A DNA stretch of 5,015 nt from Flavisolibacter sp. Lineage in GTDB: Bacteria; Bacteroidota; Bacteroidia; Chitinophagales; Chitinophagaceae. A program made the position numbers and the translations under genes. The stretch spans positions 1 through 5,015 of the forward strand of contig JACDAZ010000329.1 of NCBI GenBank assembly GCA_013695175.1, given 5' to 3'. Under the pieces are notes generated by a model. It was not told the DNA's origin and searched no databases. It was given only the letters and a program-made list of their open reading frames with translations. Each line of letters begins with the position of its first letter. The first letter of the stretch is position 1. This document shows, piece by piece, positions 1 through 5,015 of the stretch.

Positions 1-2
1 GT

Positions 3-122
3 ACAGGAGAATACCTGAGAGTTATTTTTGCACAATGTGATGATGTAACAAAAGTGGTAACAGGTTATAATTTAGAACAGGATTTTGATTGTTATTGCCC
101 CGGAGATGAAAAAAAGAATTAA
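3..122 (+). CDS. C-terminal fragment of an unrecognised protein (5' end outside window)
   Basis: An open frame enters from the left edge and runs 39 codons to a TAA at 120-122; the other two forward frames are closed by stops within the first 40 bases. The tail reads TGEYLRVIFAQ, then a CDDVTKVVTGYNL stretch, and ends CPGDEKKN. The two beta-strand-like segments (YLRVIFAQ and TKVVTGYNL) separated by a short polar turn resemble the final strands of small RelE/BrnT/DUF4258-like proteins. That is only a pattern impression from 39 residues, and I cannot name the family. The cysteines near the end (DCYCP) could be structural. The stop codon shares its last A with the ATG of the following acyltransferase gene, so the two are probably co-transcribed and translationally coupled. 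That this is a real gene end is fairly likely, because the frame closes exactly at a coupled junction; its function is unknown. Confidence 0.55.
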   Translation, partial: TGEYLRVIFAQCDDVTKVVTGYNLEQDFDCYCPGDEKKN

Positions 123-124
123 TG
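120..124 (+). promoter_or_regulatory. TAATG stop-start overlap (translational coupling site)
   Basis: The TAA stop of the upstream frame and the ATG of the acyltransferase gene share one A at position 122. Such junctions usually let terminating ribosomes reinitiate, so expression of the acyltransferase probably depends on translation of the preceding gene. The preceding bases are purine-rich (GATGAAAAAAAGAATTA), without a clear Shine-Dalgarno. The overlap is directly visible; the coupling is inferred. Confidence 0.6.
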
Positions 125-880
125 AAGCTGTTGAAACCTTTTCAAATACTCTATGTTATTTACGCACTGTTGCTTTTCCTGGTATTAATGATTCCTGTTT
201 TTATCTGGGCAGTTATTGCAAGTTTTTTTGGAAGAATAAAAGGAGGTAATCTAATTTACCAGGGTTGTATGGTATGGGGCGATGTATGGTTTGCAGCTCT
301 TTTTATAAAACATAAAAATATTTATGAAACTGAGTTTAATGCAAATAAATCATACATTTTTGTTGCCAATCATATTTCATATTTTGATACGCCTTCTTTG
401 GTAAAAACTTTTAGGAAGCCGGTTCGTGTGTTAGGAAAAGTGGAAATGACGAAAGTTCCCATTTTTGGATTTATTTATAAACGGGCTACAGTAACAGTTG
501 ACAGAAGCAGTACACAAAACAGGGCACAAAGTGTTTTGCTATTAAAATCTATTTTAAATAAAGGCATTTCTATTGTAGTATTTCCGGAGGGTACATTTAA
601 TGAAACAGGAAAGCCATTAAAATCTTTTTATGACGGGGCTTTTAAAATTGCGATAGAAACCAAAACTTCCATAAAACCTGTATTGTTTTTAGATGGTTAT
701 AAAAGGATGCATTACTCAAGCATTTTCTCCTTAAATCCAGGAAAAAACCGGGCTGTTTTCCTGGAGGAGATAGAAACAAATAATTTGACAATTAACGATT
801 TAGCTGCTCTTAAAGAAAAGGTTCATCAATTAATGGAGTTAAAGCTGAGAGAGTATAAAGCTTCCTGGATCAAAGATTAA
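122..880 (+). CDS. plsC: 1-acyl-sn-glycerol-3-phosphate acyltransferase family protein (PlsC-like)
   Basis: Predicted inner-membrane acyltransferase of 252 residues, a usual length for the LPLAT/AGPAT family. Family members move an acyl chain onto lysophosphatidic acid to make phosphatidic acid for phospholipid synthesis. Residues about 9-37 form a long hydrophobic segment that should anchor the protein. The acyltransferase blocks follow in order: NHISYFD at 83-89 (the NHxxxxD catalytic motif, H84 and D89); GKVEMTKVPIFG at 105-116; VTVDRSS at 124-130; FPEGTFNETG at 154-163 (phosphate-binding block III); and IKPVLFLDG at 184-192 as block IV. ATG 122 is the first start after an in-frame TGA at 107-109. 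It overlaps the previous stop (TAATG) and has an A-rich leader with no Shine-Dalgarno, as is common in Bacteroidota. Bacteroidota often carry several PlsC paralogues, some acting on aminolipids or other acceptors, so the family is certain but the exact acceptor is not. Confidence 0.9.
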   Translation: MKLLKPFQILYVIYALLLFLVLMIPVFIWAVIASFFGRIKGGNLIYQGCMVWGDVWFAALFIKHKNIYETEFNANKSYIFVANHISYFDTPSLVKTFRKPVRVLGKVEMTKVPIFGFIYKRATVTVDRSSTQNRAQSVLLLKSILNKGISIVVFPEGTFNETGKPLKSFYDGAFKIAIETKTSIKPVLFLDGYKRMHYSSIFSLNPGKNRAVFLEEIETNNLTINDLAALKEKVHQLMELKLREYKASWIKD

Positions 881-920
881 TTTTAGTCCGCTTATGCTTT
901 AGCAATTATTTTTACACAAC

Positions 921-3359
921 ATGTTTGCTGAAGTTATCATACCACTTGCACTTCCAAAAAATTATACCTGGTCTGTTCCGGAAATGTACCAACAGTATAT
1001 TCGACCGGGATGCAGGGTAGAAGTAAATCTTGGTAAGAATAAAAAATATGCAGGGATAGTAAAAGCATTACCCCAAACTTCACCCGGAGGGTTTGAACCA
1101 AAAAATATTTTAAACATTTTGGACGTAGAGCCTGTCATTCAACCATACCAGTTAAAATTTTGGGAATGGCTGGCTAATTATTATATGTGCTCCGAAGGTG
1201 AGGTAATGGCGGCTGCATTACCGGCACATTTTAAATTATCCAGTGAAACCATTTTAGTTTTTAACCAGGAATATGGTGATGATTTTTCTGATCTTGATAA
1301 TGAAGAATACCTTGTTGCAGAAGCATTATTAATGAAGAACGAGCTCCGGCTAACCGAAGTTCAACAGGTTCTTGATCTGACACATGTTTATCCAATTGTG
1401 AACAGGTTGATCAGCAAAAAACTTTGTTTTGTCTGGGAGTCACTTAAACAGACTTTTCACCCCAAAAAAGAAAGCTTTGTTCTTTTAGATCCTAAATATG
1501 ATAATGAAGAAAACCTTTCAGAACTTTTAAATAATTGGGGAAGGGCTGCCAGGCAAATGGAATTGCTCTTAAGTTACCTGCACCTTATGAAAACAGAAGG
1601 TGAAGTAACAAAGACGGAATTATTAAAAAAATCATCAGCATCGGATGCACAATTAAAAGCATTAGTTGATAAAGGAATTTTAAGAATAGATAAAAGAAAT
1701 GTGGATCGTATTATATATGGACCCAAAGATGTAACCATTGACTTTGAACTAACACCGGCACAGGAGGATGCATTCCTGCAAGTAAAAAAAATATTTGAAG
1801 AAAAACAGGTCTGTCTTTTACATGGCATAACCTCCAGTGGTAAAACCCATATTTATATAAAATTGATTGAGCAATATATACGACAAGGTAAACAAGTGTT
1901 GTATATGCTTCCCGAAATTGCTTTGACTTCACAAATTATAAGACGCTTACAAAAACATTTTGGTGGGTATATTGGCATTTACCATTCAAAATTCAGCCAG
2001 AATGAAAGAGTGGAAATCTGGAACAAGGTAAAGAGTGGGGAATTAAAAATTGTATTGGGTGCAAGAAGTTCTTTATTTCTTCCTTTTCACAATTTAGCTT
2101 TTATAGTATGTGATGAAGAACATGATACATCTTTTAAACAACAGGATCCTGCTCCACGTTATCATGGAAGGGATGCCGCTATTTTTCTGGCTTCAATTTT
2201 AAATGCAAAAGTATTATTAGGCAGTGCCACACCATCTGTAGAAACTTATTATCAGGCAAAACAAGGAAAATTTGGATTGGTTAATTTATTGGAACGCTAT
2301 CGTGAAGTAAAACTACCGGGGATGGAGTTAATTGATATCCGGATGGTAGCTAAAAAAGGAGGAGAAAAAGTAATGTTTTCTCCGCGATTACTGGATTCTA
2401 TTAAAGAAACTATTGATAATGGAAAGCAGGTAATTTTATTTCAAAACAGAAGGGGTTATACACCATATCAAATTTGCGGTGTTTGTGGATGGATAGCCCA
2501 ATGTAAAAACTGTGATGTATCACTCACGTATCATAAGTTCTCCAACAAGTTAAAGTGTCATTATTGCGGCACTGTATATTCACCATCTCCAATTTGCCAG
2601 GCTTGTGGGACTGATAAGTTGATGCAAAAGAATTTTGGAACCGAACGACTGGAAGAATTTCTTGAAACAGCCCTGCCTGAAGCTAAAATATCCCGGATGG
2701 ATTTTGACAGTATTAAAAACAAAAATGCACATGATGTACTGATACAACAGTTTGAACAAAAAAAGATTGATGTATTAGTTGGAACCCAGATGGTGGTGAA
2801 AGGATTAGATTTTGATAATGTTGACCTGGTTGGGATTATAGATGCAGATGCCTTGTTACATTTTGCTGATTTCCGTGTGTTTGAAAGAGCTTTTCAACTT
2901 ATGGAGCAGGTGAGTGGCAGGGCTGGAAGAAAAGACGGGAAAGGAAGGGTAATGATTCAAACCAGTAATTTGAAACACCCTGTTCTTTTGCATGTAGTTC
3001 ATCATGATTATATAGGTATGTATAATGAGGAAATAGATAAACGAAAACAATTTTTTTATCCGCCTTATTCCAGAATAATAAAATTATATTTCAGGCATAA
3101 GGATAGACAAATTGTACAACAGGCTGCTGATGAATCAAAAAAATTATTGGGAATTTACGCTGACTATATTGTAGGGCCTGCGGAGCCGGTTGTAAATCGT
3201 GTAAGAAATTTATTTTTAATGGAAATGTTGTTTAAGCTGCCACGCCAGTCTGCTACATTAACGCAGGTAAAAAAAGATATACATAAAGCAATTATTAATT
3301 TACATGCCAATAAAATTTTCAGGAATGTAATTGTAATAGCGGATGTTGATGCTATCTGA
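921..3359 (+). CDS. priA: Primosomal protein N' (replication restart 3'-5' helicase PriA)
   Basis: PriA recognises stalled or collapsed forks and loads the replicative helicase away from the origin. The 812-residue protein is complete and longer than the 732-residue E. coli enzyme. The N-terminal 3'-DNA-binding domain occupies about 1-105 (LPKNYTWSVP, then PGCRVEVNLGKNKKYAGIV). A winged-helix-like linker follows to about 265. Helicase motifs are in order: LTPAQ 277-281; Walker A GITSSGKT 302-309 (K308); LPEIALTSQ 330-338; DEEH 398-401; GSATPS 434-439; NRRGY 509-513; GTQM 621-624 with KGLDF 627-631; and QVSGRAGR 663-670. Eight zinc-ligand cysteines lie between the RecA lobes: C519, C522, C528, C531, C546, C549, C559 and C562. 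A YPPYSR motif at 713-718 opens the C-terminal domain. ATG 921 is the first start after an in-frame TAG at 900-902. No Shine-Dalgarno is visible. Nothing suggests loss of function. Confidence 0.98.
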   Translation: MFAEVIIPLALPKNYTWSVPEMYQQYIRPGCRVEVNLGKNKKYAGIVKALPQTSPGGFEPKNILNILDVEPVIQPYQLKFWEWLANYYMCSEGEVMAAALPAHFKLSSETILVFNQEYGDDFSDLDNEEYLVAEALLMKNELRLTEVQQVLDLTHVYPIVNRLISKKLCFVWESLKQTFHPKKESFVLLDPKYDNEENLSELLNNWGRAARQMELLLSYLHLMKTEGEVTKTELLKKSSASDAQLKALVDKGILRIDKRNVDRIIYGPKDVTIDFELTPAQEDAFLQVKKIFEEKQVCLLHGITSSGKTHIYIKLIEQYIRQGKQVLYMLPEIALTSQIIRRLQKHFGGYIGIYHSKFSQNERVEIWNKVKSGELKIVLGARSSLFLPFHNLAFIVCDEEHDTSFKQQDPAPRYHGRDAAIFLASILNAKVLLGSATPSVETYYQAKQGKFGLVNLLERYREVKLPGMELIDIRMVAKKGGEKVMFSPRLLDSIKETIDNGKQVILFQNRRGYTPYQICGVCGWIAQCKNCDVSLTYHKFSNKLKCHYCGTVYSPSPICQACGTDKLMQKNFGTERLEEFLETALPEAKISRMDFDSIKNKNAHDVLIQQFEQKKIDVLVGTQMVVKGLDFDNVDLVGIIDADALLHFADFRVFERAFQLMEQVSGRAGRKDGKGRVMIQTSNLKHPVLLHVVHHDYIGMYNEEIDKRKQFFYPPYSRIIKLYFRHKDRQIVQQAADESKKLLGIYADYIVGPAEPVVNRVRNLFLMEMLFKLPRQSATLTQVKKDIHKAIINLHANKIFRNVIVIADVDAI

Positions 3360-4011
3360 TCAAATCCTTTATCTCCTCATATTCATAAATGGTAAAGCCG
3401 GGTTGTTGATTCCTGGCTGCATTTACCATTGCCTGAGCTACATCTTCAGCATGAATAGGTTTGTACTTTGAAGCGTTTCCAATTAAAGCAAATGAAAACA
3501 GACTCATTGCAAATTTTCCAATGGTTTCTGCGGGTCTCGATTCTTTTCTGTCACCAAGTAATATTGAAGGTCTTATTATTGTTACGCTTTCTATATTCAT
3601 TTGCCTTACAGCATCTTCCACTTCGCCTTTTAATTGTAAATAAAAATTTTTGTTGCTGCTGTCTGCTCCAACTGAAGAAACAAGGATGAAATTGCTGCAA
3701 CCCGTTTCTTTACAAAATTGCGCAGCTTTAATCGGTATATCAAAATCAACTTTGCGATAAGCTTCTTTATCACCCCTTACTTTTTCTTTTGTTGTTCCTA
3801 TTGTACAAAAAACTGCATCACTGCCTTCAATGCCTAGCTTAAAAGATTCAGTATCATTAAAATCAATTAATCTTACTTCAACATTTTCGTTTTTTACTTC
3901 TAAAGGCCTTCGAACTAAAAGCCTGGTAGTCGAGAAGAAATTATCTTTTTTCAGAATCTTTACCAGGTAACTTCCAATTAATCCTGTTGCCCCAATTACT
4001 GTTGCTGTCAT
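3352..4011 (-). CDS. NAD(P)-binding Rossmann-fold protein, HTATIP2/TIP30-like atypical short-chain dehydrogenase
   Basis: A 219-residue cytosolic protein with no signal peptide. The start MTATVIGATGLIG carries the dinucleotide-binding GxxGxxG loop (G7, G10, G13), which fixes the N-terminus at 4011. Further landmarks are DAVFCTIGTT at 65-74, VSSVGAD at 111-117, YLQLKGEVE at 124-132 (a YxxxK pair, Y124 and K128) and RPSILLGDRKESRP at 147-160. From memory, the VFC-GTT, SS-GAD, YLQ-KGEVE and DR-ESRP pattern matches human HTATIP2 (TIP30/CC3) and its bacterial relatives, often annotated as oxidoreductase or NAD(P)H-binding protein. Substrate and reaction are unknown, and bacterial members are largely uncharacterised. 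The gene converges on priA with an 8-base tail overlap and starts 32 bases from the divergent murB. The leader on its strand is A-rich (AAAAACAATTTT before the ATG), suiting Bacteroidota initiation. A link to cell-wall synthesis through murB proximity would be speculation. Confidence 0.9.
   Translation of the reverse strand: MTATVIGATGLIGSYLVKILKKDNFFSTTRLLVRRPLEVKNENVEVRLIDFNDTESFKLGIEGSDAVFCTIGTTKEKVRGDKEAYRKVDFDIPIKAAQFCKETGCSNFILVSSVGADSSNKNFYLQLKGEVEDAVRQMNIESVTIIRPSILLGDRKESRPAETIGKFAMSLFSFALIGNASKYKPIHAEDVAQAMVNAARNQQPGFTIYEYEEIKDLIR
3388..3430 (+). repeat. Inverted repeat / potential RNA hairpin just downstream of the priA stop
   Basis: AATGGTAAA (3388-3396) is perfectly complementary to TTTACCATT (3422-3430). 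Inside it, GCCGGG (3397-3402) pairs with CCTGGC (3412-3417) through five Watson-Crick pairs and one G-U wobble. A 9-base loop (3403-3411) closes the stem, and a 4-base bulge (3418-3421) lies on the right side. The structure begins 29 bases past the priA stop and lies wholly inside the convergent oxidoreductase gene (codons for about residues 195-208). The wobble at 3400/3414 becomes a C-A mismatch in the opposite transcript, so the fold is better in priA-sense RNA. Neither side has a following T-run, so it is not a standard intrinsic terminator. It may protect or define the 3' end of the priA message, or be a chance product of codon choice. Confidence 0.4.
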
Positions 4012-4043
4012 AAAATTGTTTTTCTTGTCATAGATTCGTTGCC
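4012..4043. promoter_or_regulatory. Compact divergent intergenic region between the oxidoreductase gene and murB
   Basis: Only 32 bases separate two divergent ATG codons, so any promoters here must be very short-leadered, overlap each other or extend into the neighbouring coding sequences. On the plus strand, TAGATTCG at 4031-4038 matches the Bacteroidota -7 element (TAnnTTTG) except at one position. No TTG lies at the usual 19-21 base spacing upstream, and the implied start would fall at or near the murB ATG. No convincing -7 element for the minus-strand gene is seen. The divergent arrangement is certain; the promoter assignment is weak. Confidence 0.3.
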
Positions 4044-5015
4044 ATGCAAATTCGTAAAAATATTTCGCTTAAGGAATATAATACATTTGGTATTGATGTA
4101 AAAGCAAAAAAATTTGCCTCATTTAAATCAGAACAAGAACTACTTGAACTGCTGAATCATATTCCTGTAAAAGAAATAAAATTAATGCTGGGAGGTGGCA
4201 GTAATATTTTATTGCTTCATGATATTGATGGGTATGTATTAAAAAATGATATTGATGGAATAGAAATAATTAAGGAAGACGAAGAGTTTGTTTACGTTAG
4301 AAGCGGGGCAGGGGAAAACTGGCATCGGTTTGTATTATTTTGTTTGGAACATAATTATGCCGGTGTTGAAAACCTTGCATTGATCCCCGGTAATGTGGGT
4401 GCTTCACCTATGCAAAATATTGGTGCTTATGGAGTAGAAATAAAAGATGTTTTCCATGAACTGGAAGTAATTCACCTGTATGAAAAGCATAAAAGAACCT
4501 TTTCAATAGAAGAATGTAGGTTTGGATATAGAGAAAGTGTTTTTAAAAGAGAGTTGAAGGGCCAGTACATAATAACGAGCGTAACTTTTAAACTAGATAA
4601 AAATCCTCTTTTTCAAACTTCATACGGAGCCATTCAGCAGGAATTAGATAGAATGGAAAAAGAACTTTCTATTCAATCCATAGCTCAGGCTGTCATAAAT
4701 ATCCGGTCATCTAAACTTCCTGAGCCTGGGGTTATTGGCAATGCAGGAAGTTTTTTTAAAAACCCTGTTATTTCCAATGAACAATTTGAAATACTTAAAA
4801 TTCAATTTCCGACAATTGTTGCATTTCCAATAAATGACCAACAAACCAAATTAGCTGCAGGCTGGTTGATTGAGCATAGTGCTCCCAAAGATGCATTAAG
4901 CTGGAAGGGTTACAGGCAGGGTGATGCTGGTTGTTTTTCAAAACAGGCACTGGTTTTAGTGAATTATGGAAGTGCAAAGGGAAGCGAGATATATAAATTA
5001 AGTGAAGATATTATC
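4044..5015 (+). CDS. murB: UDP-N-acetylenolpyruvoylglucosamine reductase (MurB), 3' end outside window
   Basis: FAD-dependent, NADPH-using cytosolic enzyme that reduces UDP-GlcNAc-enolpyruvate to UDP-MurNAc, the second committed step of peptidoglycan precursor synthesis. The frame stays open for 324 codons to the window edge. The landmarks run in family order: NTFGI at 13-17; the FAD-binding LGGGSNILL at 49-57; GVENLALIPGNVGASPMQNIGAYG at 107-130; FGYRESVFK at 160-168 with catalytic R163; and GNAGSFFKNP at 232-241 with S236, equivalent to the proton-donating serine 229 of E. coli. LAAGWLIE at 270-277 and QALVLVN at 301-307 follow. The retained tyrosine loop (TSYG, 192-195) before KLPEP marks a type I enzyme like that of E. 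coli. The C-terminal LEPEV-type region with the catalytic glutamate should lie within about 25-30 residues past the edge. ATG 4044 is the only possible start after an in-frame TAA at 4011-4013. Confidence 0.97.
   Translation, partial: MQIRKNISLKEYNTFGIDVKAKKFASFKSEQELLELLNHIPVKEIKLMLGGGSNILLLHDIDGYVLKNDIDGIEIIKEDEEFVYVRSGAGENWHRFVLFCLEHNYAGVENLALIPGNVGASPMQNIGAYGVEIKDVFHELEVIHLYEKHKRTFSIEECRFGYRESVFKRELKGQYIITSVTFKLDKNPLFQTSYGAIQQELDRMEKELSIQSIAQAVINIRSSKLPEPGVIGNAGSFFKNPVISNEQFEILKIQFPTIVAFPINDQQTKLAAGWLIEHSAPKDALSWKGYRQGDAGCFSKQALVLVNYGSAKGSEIYKLSEDII

Noticed and set aside
23..30. TATTTTTG, another match to the -7 consensus, 92 bases before plsC
   Set aside because: The matching -33 region would fall at or off the window edge, and such strings are frequent by chance in AT-rich DNA. 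The TAATG junction points to plsC being read from an upstream promoter.
881..920. Possible promoter for priA in the 40-base gap (TTTA at 882-885, TATTTTTA at 907-914)
   Set aside because: The spacing of 21 is acceptable, but both elements lack the final G of the TTTG consensus and the implied start would lie at the ATG. This is too weak to annotate.
1574..1932. Two overlapping minus-strand open frames (84 and 73 codons) inside priA
   Set aside because: They lie opposite the highly conserved winged-helix and Walker A part of PriA, show no recognisable domain, and look like antisense shadows of the real gene.
2475..2607. Cysteine-rich stretch that could suggest a separate zinc-ribbon protein
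   Set aside because: The eight cysteines have the standard spacing of the PriA zinc-binding insertion and lie in frame between helicase motifs.
2856..3050. Minus-strand open frame of 64 codons opposite priA motifs V-VI
   Set aside because: It is fully antisense to the conserved helicase core, with no initiation context or family resemblance.
3461..3689. Two plus-strand open frames (60 and 73 codons) inside the oxidoreductase gene
   Set aside because: They are antisense to the strongly supported HTATIP2-like protein, and the translations have no domain character.
4082..4089. Perfect TAnnTTTG match (TACATTTG) resembling a Bacteroidota -7 promoter element
   Set aside because: It lies 38 bases inside murB and encodes the conserved NTFG residues. 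No alternative start downstream could serve murB, so it is explained by coding constraint.
4795..4977. Minus-strand open frame of 60 codons inside murB
   Set aside because: It is antisense to conserved MurB residues (LAAGWLIE, QALVLVN), so it is a shadow frame.

Overview
The window looks like a chromosomal housekeeping segment from a low-GC member of the Bacteroidota, possibly a Chitinophagaceae-like lineage; the phylum is a fair inference and the family a guess. The grounds are AT-rich DNA with A/T-rich codon choice, starts without Shine-Dalgarno sequences (A-rich or unremarkable leaders instead), and a long PriA (812 residues) with GITSSGKT and KGLDF motif variants. No RNA gene, CRISPR array, insertion sequence, phage gene or defence system was seen.

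Layout from left to right. Positions 3-122 hold the last 39 codons of an unrecognised protein, whose TAA stop shares one base with the ATG of an intact PlsC-type acyltransferase (122-880). Forty bases later comes a complete priA (921-3359), the replication-restart helicase, with all helicase motifs and all eight zinc-binding cysteines. A convergent gene on the minus strand (3352-4011) encodes a short-chain Rossmann-fold NAD(P)-binding protein of the HTATIP2/TIP30-like group; its end overlaps the end of priA by 8 bases. Then, divergently and only 32 bases from its start, comes murB (4044 to the window edge), which is 324 codons long here and lacks its C-terminal tail, including the expected catalytic glutamate.

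The genes serve general cell growth: phospholipid synthesis (plsC), restart of stalled replication forks (priA) and peptidoglycan precursor synthesis (murB). The oxidoreductase has no assigned substrate. They do not form a common pathway. The left three genes could be one transcript, and the TAATG junction suggests translational coupling of the first two.

The most notable non-coding structure is a 9+6 base-pair inverted repeat at 3388-3430, just past the priA stop and inside the convergent gene. It pairs better in the priA-sense RNA than in the antisense RNA and may mark the 3' end of the priA message. Gene spacing is very tight: no gap between genes exceeds 40 bases, so promoters and terminators must be short or lie inside coding sequence. 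I found no evidence of a previously undescribed system here.
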